From Gemmata sp. (GTDB lineage: Bacteria > Planctomycetota > Planctomycetia > Gemmatales > Gemmataceae): a DNA stretch of 64,000 nt. The notes under the pieces are model-generated. The model searched no databases. It saw only the letters and a list, made by a program, of their open reading frames with translations, and was not told the origin of the DNA. The translations under genes were made by a program, and so were the position numbers. Positions 44,691-53,920 of the stretch are shown here, in pieces. Where the stretch lies: assembly GCA_025055115.1 (NCBI GenBank), contig JANWYJ010000013.1:1-64000 (forward strand). The letters are read 5' to 3'. The stretch's first letter is position 1; each line of letters opens with the position of its first letter.

Positions 44691-47213
44691 ATGTCCGCAC
44701 CCGTGACCAACGTACCTCCGGTGAATTCCCCGCTTGTCGCTGGTGATTCGAGTACCGCGATCCCGGCAGCGGTCATGGTCACTCCCACTGCCCTTTCTCC
44801 CTGCCCTCAGGAAGCGTCAACGCTGCCGGTTTCGCGGATGGAACGTTGCGCATGGTATTGCGGAGCGATGTTGGTCGCTTGCATTTTGGTCACTTGTGGA
44901 ATGCAATTGTGGGACCGCGACCTCACAGCGCCGTTTTACTATGATCTCGACGCCATGTTGTATATCCCTCTCACACGAACCATAGTGGAGAAGGGTTTCT
45001 GGAATCCGTGGTATACCGATCGGTTAGGTGCCCCTTTCGGCCAAGACCTCCGGGATTTCCCGATCATTGACTTTGCTCATTTCTTTTTCTTATGGCTGTG
45101 GGGCCAGGTATTCTCCGATTTTCTGGTGGTCTACAACGCCTACAGTCTGATGAACTACCCACTGACGGTGCTTACCGCGATGTGGGTGCTGCGTTGGCTG
45201 AATGTCTCCTTGCCAGCGGCAGCTGTGGGAGGTTTGTTATACACTTTTTTACCCTATCACCAAGAACGTTACCATTACCACTATTTTCTCGCAGCGTATT
45301 GGTGGGTTCCCGTGTCGTTGGTACCGGCGTTTGCACTGCTCAAGGGTGATCTTCCGTACTTCCGACGCCAAGCTGATGGCGAGTACTACCCTCTGAGGAT
45401 CGATTGGGCACGGATCGCTTCAACCAGCTGGGGACTGGTGCGTTGGCAACAAGCGGCCTGGCGGGAGCTGTTTCGGGGGATGAAGCAGGGGGTTGCATGG
45501 TTGGGCCGCAAACTGCGTACACGCGAAGCCGCGGTCCCTATGGCCTTGGGCTTTATGACCGCCTCCACGGGGGCTTACTATGCCTTTTTTGCATGTGCCG
45601 CGTATGCTTTCGCCGGGGTTTACGCCTGGATCGCCTATCGAACGTGGCGAGGAGCGGTTTCCGCCGCGTTGGTGATAGCGCCGGTGGTGGTCGTGGGGAT
45701 CGCGTATCACCTACCCACCTTCTTGTACCACTATCATTATGGTAAACATACGATCACTCAGCGTCAACCCCATGAGGCCGATCATTATGGATTGAAGGTA
45801 GCCCATCTGCTGCTGCCGGCCAACGACCACAATCTACGGTTTTTTGCCCGAATCCGTGCGCAATTTTCGCATCCGCTGCGGCCTTCGGAAGGGGAAAGTG
45901 CCGGGTCTCTGGGTATAATTGGGGGTGCTGGGCTGGTGGGTTTGGTGTCGATTTGTCTTTTTCCTGTGACGCGGAAGTGGCCGTTGGGGCCAATGTCCGC
46001 ACTGGCGTTGTTTTTCATTCTGTTGGGAAGTATTGGTGCCTTAGGTTCCCTTTTCAATCATCTGATCATGCCCAATGTGCGGGCGTATAACCGCATCAGC
46101 ATCTTTATTGCCTTTCTGGCCATCTTTGCCGCGGTGCGGTGGATGGATCAGTTTCTCAGTTCGCGGACCCACCCCTGGGCGCGGCGACTGCGCTATCCGG
46201 CCTTGGTTGCGATCTTGATAGGGGGGTATTTCGACCAAACCCCCTGGGGCTGGAACCCCTTCAATGAGAAGGCGATGGCCGAAATCGACACATTCGCCCA
46301 ACGTTACCGCGACGACAAAGCCTTTTTTCAACGGATTGAGGACATGATGCCGGCCGGCACTCGGGTGTTCTGCTTGCCATACGCGGGCTATCCCGAATGG
46401 GGAAGCATGAACGGGGTATCGTGTTACGAACATGCCCGTGGCTATGTCATGACCGATACTTTGTTTTGGAATTATGGGGGAATTCGTAACCGGGAAGCCG
46501 ACGAGTGGTACAAAGATGTGGTGGTATCACCCCCGGAACGGATGCTCAAACGGATTGTCGCCCGTGGTTTCGACGGGTTATTCATCGACGGACGGGGATT
46601 TAGTCCTGGCCCGCATGGGGAAAATCGTGCGGCGGTATTAATAGCACGCCTCAACGACGTCTACCGCGCCGAAGCCGCCCCGATCCCGCCCCATAAACCA
46701 CCCCTATTGCCGCAAATTCAGCACGATTCCCAAACGCAATTCTTCCTCGATTTGCGGCCGTTCCGGGAAGCCTGGCAAACGGCTCACCCAGCCGAATATG
46801 CCGCCATGGAAACGGCCGAACGGGAATGGGTCACCCCCTTGTGGCTGGCCGGTTTCGACTATTACGCTCCCCCCATGGTCCCGGAACGGGAAATCTGGGG
46901 CACTCCCGATGCCACCGCATGGCTCGTCAACCCCACGGAACGCCCGCGAACGTTCCTGATCGCCTTTAGTGTGTACATCGATACGCCGGGCCCATTCGAA
47001 TTTCGCTTCAGCGGATTGATGGACGAAGAATTCACTCTCGAACGAACCGATCCGCACCTACCGCTGGCCCGTTACGACGTGCAACGAACGATCGTCGTGC
47101 CCCCTGGGCATTCTCCCCTTCGTATCCGCTGCATTCCCCCCCCTCATCTTCACGCCCGCAGTAGCACCCTGTGCTACGTCATCAAGGATTTCCGGTTGGT
47201 GGAGCAGAAATAA
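44691..47213 (+). CDS. GT-C-like integral membrane glycosyltransferase, candidate
   Basis: An 840-residue protein: a disordered Pro/Thr-rich N-terminus (1-48), about a dozen membrane helices (50-560), then a soluble domain of some 250 residues. After the first helix comes YYDLDAMLYIP, an acidic motif in the first extracytoplasmic loop as in GT-C glycosyltransferases that use lipid-linked sugars. The helix 2-3 region (PYHQERYHYHYFLAAYWW) is His/Tyr-rich. I cannot name the sugar or acceptor. The ribosome binding site is distant from ATG 44691, so the start may be slightly later. Glutamate dehydrogenase follows. Confidence 0.75.
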   Translation: MSAPVTNVPPVNSPLVAGDSSTAIPAAVMVTPTALSPCPQEASTLPVSRMERCAWYCGAMLVACILVTCGMQLWDRDLTAPFYYDLDAMLYIPLTRTIVEKGFWNPWYTDRLGAPFGQDLRDFPIIDFAHFFFLWLWGQVFSDFLVVYNAYSLMNYPLTVLTAMWVLRWLNVSLPAAAVGGLLYTFLPYHQERYHYHYFLAAYWWVPVSLVPAFALLKGDLPYFRRQADGEYYPLRIDWARIASTSWGLVRWQQAAWRELFRGMKQGVAWLGRKLRTREAAVPMALGFMTASTGAYYAFFACAAYAFAGVYAWIAYRTWRGAVSAALVIAPVVVVGIAYHLPTFLYHYHYGKHTITQRQPHEADHYGLKVAHLLLPANDHNLRFFARIRAQFSHPLRPSEGESAGSLGIIGGAGLVGLVSICLFPVTRKWPLGPMSALALFFILLGSIGALGSLFNHLIMPNVRAYNRISIFIAFLAIFAAVRWMDQFLSSRTHPWARRLRYPALVAILIGGYFDQTPWGWNPFNEKAMAEIDTFAQRYRDDKAFFQRIEDMMPAGTRVFCLPYAGYPEWGSMNGVSCYEHARGYVMTDTLFWNYGGIRNREADEWYKDVVVSPPERMLKRIVARGFDGLFIDGRGFSPGPHGENRAAVLIARLNDVYRAEAAPIPPHKPPLLPQIQHDSQTQFFLDLRPFREAWQTAHPAEYAAMETAEREWVTPLWLAGFDYYAPPMVPEREIWGTPDATAWLVNPTERPRTFLIAFSVYIDTPGPFEFRFSGLMDEEFTLERTDPHLPLARYDVQRTIVVPPGHSPLRIRCIPPPHLHARSSTLCYVIKDFRLVEQK

Positions 47214-47322
47214 CCTGTCGGAGAGGTATTCTTGGCTGATTCGACTGAGCTGAGCGACAATCCCTCATATAATCCCGGAGTGCAAACCTACGGTTCCTCT
47301 CCCCCGTTGGAGGTGCAACAGG

Positions 47323-48615
47323 ATGTCGACAATGCCACCGGAATATCCCGGTTCCAATCCGTTCAGTAATTCCCCAACCTATTTGATGGCCTGCCAACAA
47401 TTGCGGAACGTCGCCCGCGCGATTGATCTGGACCCAGGGATTGCAGAACGGCTCATGCTGCCAAAGCGCTCGCAGGTGGTTTCTGTTCCCGTTCGGATGG
47501 AAGATGGTCGCACGGAAGTGTTTGTGGGTTATCGCGTGCAGCATTCCCTCACCAGCGGCCCGAGCAAAGGCGGGCTGCGTTATGCCAAAAATGTTGATTT
47601 GGGCGAAGTGGCGGCGTTGGCGATGTGGATGAGCTGGAAGTGCGGAATCATGAACCTTCCCTTCGGCGGTGCCAAAGGCGGTATCGCCGTTGATCCAGCG
47701 GAACTCAAAGGCGGTGAAAAAGAGCGACTGACCCGACGATTCACCGACGAAATTCAGAATATCATCGGTCCACGGATCGACGTGATGGCTCCCGATATGG
47801 GTACCGATGAGCAAACCATGGCTTGGATTTACGACACCTACTCGATGAAAGTGGGCTACGCCTGCCCCGAGATCGTGACCGGCAAGCCGGTGGAATTGGG
47901 CGGTTGTATCGGGCGCAAAGAAGCTACCGGTCGCGGGGTAACGTATTGCATTCTTCAGGCCCTGGAAGAACTGGGCATCCGTCCCGAGACCGCGACCGCG
48001 GTGGTTCAAGGTTTCGGTAACGTCGGTTCGGTTACTTGTGAAGAATTGGTCAAACTGGGTGTCAAAATCATCGCCATTGGCGACCGTTACGGCAGCATCC
48101 GCAACGATCGCGGTATCAATATTGCCAAACTGCTCGAATATCAGAGCCAAAATGAGCGGAAAACAGTGGCGGGGTTTCCCGAAGCCGAAGCCATTGCTGA
48201 TTCCGAACTGCTGACGATACCCTGCACCATCCTGGTGCCGGCGGCGATGGAACGTGTGATCACAGAAGCGAATGCAGGTCAATTGCGTTGCCGCATCCTC
48301 GCGGAGGGGGCGAATGGACCAACGACACCGGAAGCCGACGCCATCCTGGCAAATTCCGACATTTTCATCATTCCCGACATCTTGTGCAACGCGGGGGGGG
48401 TGACCGTGTCGTACTTCGAGTGGGTGCAAGACCTGGCCCAATTCATGTGGGATGAAGAACAAGTGAAAGCCCAACTCAAGAAGCTCATGCTCGGCGCCTA
48501 CCACCGCGTGCGCAACGAAGCGAAGCGGCGAAATATCTCCAACCGCTTAGCTGCTTTGAGTTTAGGTGTCCAAAAAGTGGCTCGGGAGAAGCAAAAACGC
48601 GGCCTTTACCCCTAA
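47323..48615 (+). CDS. Glutamate dehydrogenase (Glu/Leu/Phe/Val family)
   Basis: A 430-residue glutamate dehydrogenase, interconverting glutamate and 2-oxoglutarate plus ammonia with NAD(P). Motifs: GYRVQHSLTSGPSKGGLRY, the catalytic-Lys segment PFGGAKGGI, and the NAD-binding VVQGFGNVG. The N- and C-terminal parts match the hexameric small-subunit type. ATG 47323 has GGAGG nine bases upstream. It sits between two GT-C-like membrane protein genes on the same strand, but with no sign of a functional link. Confidence 0.96.
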   Translation: MSTMPPEYPGSNPFSNSPTYLMACQQLRNVARAIDLDPGIAERLMLPKRSQVVSVPVRMEDGRTEVFVGYRVQHSLTSGPSKGGLRYAKNVDLGEVAALAMWMSWKCGIMNLPFGGAKGGIAVDPAELKGGEKERLTRRFTDEIQNIIGPRIDVMAPDMGTDEQTMAWIYDTYSMKVGYACPEIVTGKPVELGGCIGRKEATGRGVTYCILQALEELGIRPETATAVVQGFGNVGSVTCEELVKLGVKIIAIGDRYGSIRNDRGINIAKLLEYQSQNERKTVAGFPEAEAIADSELLTIPCTILVPAAMERVITEANAGQLRCRILAEGANGPTTPEADAILANSDIFIIPDILCNAGGVTVSYFEWVQDLAQFMWDEEQVKAQLKKLMLGAYHRVRNEAKRRNISNRLAALSLGVQKVAREKQKRGLYP

Positions 48616-48671
48616 AAAGCCCTCAAAAAAGTCCTTAGACCCATGCCCTTCTCCAAACAGTACCCCTCTTG

Positions 48672-48708
48672 CCGTTCTTCCGCCTACTGCATGCAGGTGG
48701 AAGAACGG
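48672..48708. terminator. Long hairpin between glutamate dehydrogenase and the next gene
   Basis: A perfect 10-bp inverted repeat (CCGTTCTTCC 48672-48681, GGAAGAACGG 48699-48708), extended inward by CCT/AGG pairs and a self-complementary CTGCATGCAG at the tip. It is a likely rho-independent-style stop or mRNA-protecting hairpin for the gdh transcript, though no T-run follows. Confidence 0.5.
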
Positions 48709-48752
48709 CTCGCCGATGTCGTCAGGGGCTTGCCAAGTGACGGAGCTGCCGC

Positions 48753-50249
48753 ATGTCGAAAGAAAATATTGTCGATTCAGAACTTGCGACAAAACCCAGC
48801 GTGTTGGTGCTGCGCTGGCTGACGGTGGTTCTGTTTGTGGGGGGGGCCGCGGGATCGCTGTACTACTTCGTTCACCATCCAACGATCATCCGCGGCGATG
48901 GTTGGGAATATCTCTGCCAACTCGAATCACTTTACCAGCATCGTTCCCCTGAGCTTCGCGCTAGCGATGTCGACGCGGTCAATGCCCTCACCGTAGCGCG
49001 CGGATTGGGTACGGTTCCCCAACCCCCGATCGCGATTGGTTATCACGAAGCCCCCAACGGGGAGTTTTATGGGATTCACTTTTGGGGTTATGCCCTGACG
49101 GCGATTCCGGCCAAAGCCTGGCTGCAAGCCACCGGCCGAAATGAATTAGCCGCATTCCAATTGACCAACACCCTCTGCTTTCTCGTGGCCTTGGCCGTGG
49201 TGTTGTTTGTTTGGGATGCACCTGATGGCAAGCGTTGGCTCTATGCAGGCTTGATCACTGTCGGACCGGTGCTGTGGTATTTGGAGTTCACGGGTTCCGA
49301 AATCTTCAGTTGGGCTTTCATCACCATGGCGATTGTCGCCTACGATTCCAACCGCTTTGCCCTATGCTCTGCCGCAGCGGCGCTGGCAGCGCTTCAGAAC
49401 CCGACGCTTATCTTTTTTTGCGGCGCTGGCATCGCCTTAGCGATCTGGGAATGTCGCTGGCGAGAAGCCGTTGCAGCCGGAATGGCCAGCGGGCTAGCGT
49501 TTCTGCCGATGGCCTTCAGCCAGTACCTGTTTGGCCGCCCCAGTCTGATTGCCGATGGCTTTGTGAGCGCCAGTTACATTTCGTGGGCCAAAACCTGGGG
49601 TTACGCCTTCGATTTCAATCAGGGTCTGATTTCGTACACTCCACTTTTCGTCTTTGGGGCGTTCGCTGGTGCCTTGGGCTTGATCATCCGGAATTCCGTG
49701 AAAGGTCTTGTGATGCTTTTGACCATCGCCGCCGTCGCGGTGGCGACCGAAATGCAAGTGAATTGGAACTCGGGTTGTTTGGGAATTCAGCGTTATTTGG
49801 TGTGGCAAATACCCGCTCTCGCATGGGTGATGCTCGAGGGACTCGGCTCCAGTTGGGCCGCACGCGCCGTTACGAGCTTGACCATTCTCAGTAGCGGCAT
49901 CATCGCCCTCATCGGTCTACCCTCCACTAGCTATGTGGAACATCATCCGGTCGCGAAATGGGTGTTGACGCATTACCCACGGTTGTACCATCCCGAACCG
50001 GAAGTGTTTATCGAGCGGCAGATTCAAACGGAGTTGCCCTGGCCGCGCGTCTACCCAGTTCCCGTGGGTTTTGCGGATGCCGAAGGCAACATCACCAAGG
50101 TTCTGGTAGATGGGGAAGACTTGGAGGCGGTTGCGGAAGTTTTCTGGGCCACTCCGGAGTATTTGGTCACACTCCGCGATGAAGCTACGCGGCACAAACG
50201 CTTCTTCTACTCTCACCCGCCCCGCGGCAGTCTGCGTGTGCGTCGCTAG
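48753..50249 (+). CDS. GT-C-like integral membrane protein
   Basis: A 498-residue protein with about 10-11 membrane helices from residue 19 to 385 and a C-terminal soluble tail of some 90 residues. The first external loop contains IIRGDGWEYL and the HEAPNGEFYGIHFWG region, a layout seen in GT-C glycosyltransferases such as the dolichol-phosphate-mannose-type or ArnT-like families. No specific family can be assigned. It starts at ATG 48753, after a hairpin that separates it from glutamate dehydrogenase. Confidence 0.72.
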   Translation: MSKENIVDSELATKPSVLVLRWLTVVLFVGGAAGSLYYFVHHPTIIRGDGWEYLCQLESLYQHRSPELRASDVDAVNALTVARGLGTVPQPPIAIGYHEAPNGEFYGIHFWGYALTAIPAKAWLQATGRNELAAFQLTNTLCFLVALAVVLFVWDAPDGKRWLYAGLITVGPVLWYLEFTGSEIFSWAFITMAIVAYDSNRFALCSAAAALAALQNPTLIFFCGAGIALAIWECRWREAVAAGMASGLAFLPMAFSQYLFGRPSLIADGFVSASYISWAKTWGYAFDFNQGLISYTPLFVFGAFAGALGLIIRNSVKGLVMLLTIAAVAVATEMQVNWNSGCLGIQRYLVWQIPALAWVMLEGLGSSWAARAVTSLTILSSGIIALIGLPSTSYVEHHPVAKWVLTHYPRLYHPEPEVFIERQIQTELPWPRVYPVPVGFADAEGNITKVLVDGEDLEAVAEVFWATPEYLVTLRDEATRHKRFFYSHPPRGSLRVRR

Positions 50250-50824
50250 TTTGGTTTTGTCTCTTTCAACACGCGGGCGCCTGATCGAGCGTAAACCCTA
50301 CCCGTCTGACAAGGACACGGCGGAAGTTGTGTCAGTCGCGAAGTTGTGTCGGTCCCGAAGTTGTGTCAGTCCCATTGTCATGGGATCGGCTCACCAAACC
50401 CAAGCCCAGGCATCACACCCTCGGATCGCATGGCGTCGATGGCCATTGCCTCGAAGTCATCGGGCCAAAAGTCATTCATGCCTCAATGTGGGCGTCAGTC
50501 ACGGCATTGACAGCAACCAGCGACCGGGTTATTTCGTCAAAAAAAACGCGAGTCAACCCAAGCGGTGGCGATGAACAAGCCCGTCCGGAGTGGTTTCGAT
50601 CAGGATAACCATTCGGGGTGTAGTGATGATGGCGCGAAAAAAGCGCCAAAACCGGGGAATATCCGCTCAGCGGCAACTTGTTTTTCTCGAACCTCGCGTT
50701 ACGATTCGTTTTTAAAGCGTTCTCGTTGCAACAGCTGTTGCCCCCCAAACGAGACGTTCCTCTGCAACCGCTGCGTCATCGGATGGCGGTTGCCACTCGC
50801 GGACCGGTGGAGGTCGTGCGGCGT
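50250..50824. other. Gap before kamA with a three-copy repeat
   Basis: About 575 bp without a supported gene. It holds a three-copy tandem repeat (50323-50373) and a 6-bp hairpin (TGGCGC/GCGCCA, 50631-50649). The kamA frame stays open upstream to 50678, but that part lacks a family match and a ribosome binding site. Confidence 0.5.
50323..50373. repeat. 17-bp tandem repeat, three copies
   Basis: GAAGTTGTGTCAGTCGC, then ...GGTCCC, then ...AGTCCC, at 50323-50339, 50340-50356 and 50357-50373. The first eleven bases are identical in all three copies. Confidence 0.9.
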
Positions 50825-52291
50825 ATGTTTGAGTCTGACACTCGACGTTCGGCAGCCCCTTACCAACCGGCGGCCCCGACGTTCGAGGATGAAGAACCCC
50901 CGAGTTCCTCCCGACGGCACCCTGTCTGGCGGGATGTACCCGATGAACAATGGGACGATTGGCGGTGGCAGACCCACCACTCCATACGCTCTGTCCGCCA
51001 ATTACGGAATTTGCTTCCATTCTCGGCCGAAGAGCTGGAAATTCTCGGTCAATTGGAAGGCGATTACAAGGTTGCGATTCCGCCCTATTATTTCTCTCTT
51101 ATCGACCCGCAAAATCCTCACGACCCCATCCGGCTGCAATCAGTACCCTCGCCCCTCGAAGCTGAGAATCTCTCCGGTTACGAACTCGACGACCCCCTTG
51201 AAGAGGATAAAGACTCCCCAGTGCCCGGGTTGACCCATCGCTATCCCGACCGGGCCTTGCTCATCACCACTCCTAACTGCTCGATGTATTGCCGCTACTG
51301 TACCCGGAAGCGCGCAACTCTCACGCGCGGCGGTTGGGAGAGTATCAGCGCCGACGATGAGCGGATGATCGAATATGTCCGGGACCACCCGGAGATCCGT
51401 GATGTTATCATTTCGGGAGGCGATCCGCTCACACTCCCCCTGAATAAGCTACGCTATTACCTGGAAAACCTCAAAGCGATTGAGCATGTCGATGTCATTC
51501 GGATTGGGACGCGGGTCCCCGTCACTCTGCCGCAACGGCTTTACGACAACGAACTGATCGAGTTACTTGCCTCGGCGGAAAAAGTCTACATTCAAACCCA
51601 CTTCAACCACCCGCGCGAACTAACTCCTGAGGCAATCAGGGTTTGCAAAGCACTGTTGCGTGCTGGCATGCCCATCAACAACCATTCGGTGCTTCTCAAA
51701 GGGGTGAACGATAATCTCGCGACCATGCGGGCGCTACTGCGCGGCTTGTTGAAGGCCAAAATCCGCCCCTACTACCTGTTCCACTGCGACCCCGTGACCG
51801 GCGCTGGCCACTTCCGAACCAGCATCTGGAAAGGTATGGAAATCATGGAAGGCCTTCGCGGTCATATGTCGGGGATCGGTATCCCAACGTATGTGGTCGA
51901 TAGTCCGCATGGGGGCGGAAAAATCCCTCTGATGCCCAATTATTTAGTCTCAATGTCCGATGATGCCGTCATTTTGCGGAACTACGAAGGCTTGCTGATC
52001 CGTTATCAAGCCGAGGATAAGCCAACAACGATCGAAGCAACCACCACACAGGGAGTCAGCGGGCTTTTACAAGGTGATAAAACCGTTCTGATTCCCCACG
52101 ACAACGAACGGATGGCCCGGCGCAAACCCCGAGTGATCCGCGAATGCGGTACTGCCGCAGCGGAGCGGAACCATCATGGCAGTTCGCACAACGCCGAGGT
52201 TCCCATCCGACCGATCATTCCCCTTCCTCTGATCAATTGTTCAAATAATGGACATCCCACCAACAATGGCCATGCGGCCTCGAATGGATAA
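50825..52291 (+). CDS. kamA: Lysine 2,3-aminomutase (KamA-family radical SAM)
   Basis: A 488-residue radical SAM and PLP enzyme that moves the alpha amino group of L-lysine to the beta position. The 4Fe-4S ligands are Cys152, Cys156 and Cys159 (CSMYCRYC), the GGD of the SAM site is 198-200, and the PLP lysine is in SPHGGGK (Lys366). The two aspartates that hold lysine in clostridial aminomutase are both present (Asp322 in HCDPVTGAGH, Asp359 in VVDSPHG), which favours true beta-lysine formation over the shorter EF-P-modifying EpmB. The Asn-rich C-terminus is unusual. ATG 50825 is chosen for GGAGGT ten bases upstream; an in-frame ATG at 50783 is an alternative. Confidence 0.9.
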   Translation: MFESDTRRSAAPYQPAAPTFEDEEPPSSSRRHPVWRDVPDEQWDDWRWQTHHSIRSVRQLRNLLPFSAEELEILGQLEGDYKVAIPPYYFSLIDPQNPHDPIRLQSVPSPLEAENLSGYELDDPLEEDKDSPVPGLTHRYPDRALLITTPNCSMYCRYCTRKRATLTRGGWESISADDERMIEYVRDHPEIRDVIISGGDPLTLPLNKLRYYLENLKAIEHVDVIRIGTRVPVTLPQRLYDNELIELLASAEKVYIQTHFNHPRELTPEAIRVCKALLRAGMPINNHSVLLKGVNDNLATMRALLRGLLKAKIRPYYLFHCDPVTGAGHFRTSIWKGMEIMEGLRGHMSGIGIPTYVVDSPHGGGKIPLMPNYLVSMSDDAVILRNYEGLLIRYQAEDKPTTIEATTTQGVSGLLQGDKTVLIPHDNERMARRKPRVIRECGTAAAERNHHGSSHNAEVPIRPIIPLPLINCSNNGHPTNNGHAASNG

Positions 52292-52386
52292 ACTGTTGAC
52301 ATCATCATGGCGATAACGACCCCGGAGAACCTCCTGGGTTGTGGCTAGTTTCCCTGGCCCCCTGTCTTCGCGCACGAGGGCAACCC

Positions 52387-52629
52387 ATGTCCCATCCCGC
52401 CTCGGACGATGGCCCGAATCGCGGCTCGTCAGACCGGACGACGGCCGTTGTTTGGACTGTCCTGGCTCTCGGCGTTGCTATCTTTATGTTTTGGTATGCC
52501 GATCGTGTCGAGCCGGAGAAGAGAAACTTCTATCTCATCGGAGCCGCTATTGCCGCGATTATCACCGTGATGAATGGCTGGAGCGCGTACTCGTTGTTTC
52601 AAAAGTCCAAGTCCCCCCCGAAGTCATAA
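52387..52629 (+). CDS. Small two-helix membrane protein
   Basis: An 80-residue protein with two membrane helices (about 20-38 and 49-68) and a short basic C-terminus. No family is recognised. ATG 52387 has GAGGG upstream; the frame is open from 52339 but that part is not expected to be translated. It lies between kamA and a Ddl-like gene, all on the same strand, and is probably co-transcribed with them. Confidence 0.75.
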   Translation: MSHPASDDGPNRGSSDRTTAVVWTVLALGVAIFMFWYADRVEPEKRNFYLIGAAIAAIITVMNGWSAYSLFQKSKSPPKS

Positions 52630-52677
52630 GAATGCCGCGAGTGATCGAACGCGGATGTGTTGTGGGAGCCGCCGGCG

Positions 52678-53700
52678 ATGCGAATCGGAATCGCTTGTAC
52701 CCTCAAACCGACCGGCCCACTGCCGGCGGGGGCACCCGACGATTTGTATGAGGAATTCGACTCCCCCGCCACCGTCCAGGCGATTGCCGACGTCTTTCGG
52801 TCGTTGGGTCATCAAGTCGTCGAATTGGGGGATGGTCGCGATTTTCTCCAGGCTGTTTTACACGATCCGCCCGACTTGGTTTTTAACTTTGCCGAGGGTA
52901 CCGGGGTCAGTCGCTCCCGTGAAGCACGAGTTCCGGCGGTCTGTGAAATGTTAGGGATTCCCTACAGCGGCTCCGATCCGCTGGCCTTGGCGGTGGCGCT
53001 GGATAAAGACATGACGCGGCGGGTAGTGGAATCACACGGACTGACAGTACCCCGGGGAGTCACCCTCACCCCACCCTCCGAGCGTTACGATGGGGATTTT
53101 GCCGAATTCCCCCCCATTCTTGACGAAGCCGGACTGTCGCTTCCCGTGTTGGCGAAACCCACCTGTGAAGGCTCCAGCCGCGGCATTCGCAACCGCTGCC
53201 TGATCAAAACGGCCGAGGACTTGGGGCCGACCATCGTCGAGCTATGGAACAATTACCATCAACCGGTGTTGGTTGAGGAATACATTGCCGGCGATGAAGT
53301 CACCATCGGGCTAGTTGGCAACGATCCCCCCCAACCCATTGGTATCATGCAGTTGATACCCAAACAGTCGCCGGGCGATTTCGTCTATAGCTTGGAAGTC
53401 AAACGCCATTGGCATGATGTGGTGGATTACGTGGCTCCAGCCCCTCTGCCACCGGAAGTGAGCCGCGCCGTGGAAGCCGACGCGATGACGGCCTTTATGG
53501 GCCTCGGCTGCCGCGATCTGGCCCGCGTCGATTTTCGCATTCGGGATGGCATTCCTTATTTTCTGGAAATCAACCCCCTGCCCGGCCTGAATCCCGAATC
53601 GAGCGATTTGCTCTACCTCGCTTACCGGATGGGGTTCACCTACCACCAGCTCCTCAGCATGATCTTGGACGCAACACTGTCCCGTTATGGAATGAAATGA
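52678..53700 (+). CDS. D-alanine-D-alanine ligase-like ATP-grasp enzyme
   Basis: A 340-residue ATP-grasp ligase of the Ddl type. It has the N-terminal Rossmann-like domain (IGIACTLK; LVFNFAEGTGVSRSREARVP), KDMTRRVVESHGLTVPRG, the ATP-grasp core VLAKPTCEGSSRGI and VEEYIAGDEVTIG, and the metal-binding YFLEINPLPGLNPESSD. The substrate-contact segments differ from canonical Ddl, so the acceptor may not be D-alanine. ATG 52678 has GGGAG upstream; a GTG at 52657 is in frame. It lies 49 bp after the small membrane protein and downstream of kamA, which suggests a shared pathway (inference). The stop-codon region is duplicated. Confidence 0.85.
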   Translation: MRIGIACTLKPTGPLPAGAPDDLYEEFDSPATVQAIADVFRSLGHQVVELGDGRDFLQAVLHDPPDLVFNFAEGTGVSRSREARVPAVCEMLGIPYSGSDPLALAVALDKDMTRRVVESHGLTVPRGVTLTPPSERYDGDFAEFPPILDEAGLSLPVLAKPTCEGSSRGIRNRCLIKTAEDLGPTIVELWNNYHQPVLVEEYIAGDEVTIGLVGNDPPQPIGIMQLIPKQSPGDFVYSLEVKRHWHDVVDYVAPAPLPPEVSRAVEADAMTAFMGLGCRDLARVDFRIRDGIPYFLEINPLPGLNPESSDLLYLAYRMGFTYHQLLSMILDATLSRYGMK

Positions 53701-53725
53701 CCCATGGTGGGATGAAATGACTCAT
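53688..53725. repeat. 18-bp tandem duplication over the stop codon of the ATP-grasp gene
   Basis: TGGAATGAAATGACCCAT at 53688-53705 includes the TGA stop (53698-53700). TGGGATGAAATGACTCAT at 53708-53725 repeats it with two differences, at a period of 20 bp. Confidence 0.85.
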
Positions 53726-53795
53726 TGGGCACCCGCGCATGATAGCGCGGGCGACGGACCTGGGAGTGTCCCTCGCCGGTGCTGCAACGAAGAGA

Positions 53796-53920
53796 TTACT
53801 GCGGCGCAGGCTCTTCAGCGGGCAGGCTCTTCATATGGCGTCGTTCTCCCCCATCCCCCATCCCAGCCATAGTGCCGGGGTTTCCTACTGCGGCGAAGAC
53901 TCTTCAGATGGCGTCGTCCT
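53796..53920. repeat. Duplicated 3' end of the acyltransferase gene
   Basis: The end of the acyltransferase gene with its stop codon (ctactgcggcgaagactctt and onward, 53885-53920) reappears beyond the gene at 53796-53847 as ttactgcggcgcaggctctt with an internal 16-bp duplication (caggctcttca at 53807 and 53823) before the shared atggcgtcgt segment. Confidence 0.75.

Noticed and set aside
50381-50608. A possible decayed gene before kamA (frames with fragments such as GIDGHCLEVIG)
   Set aside because: No domain could be recognised and no frame is long; I cannot tell it from chance.
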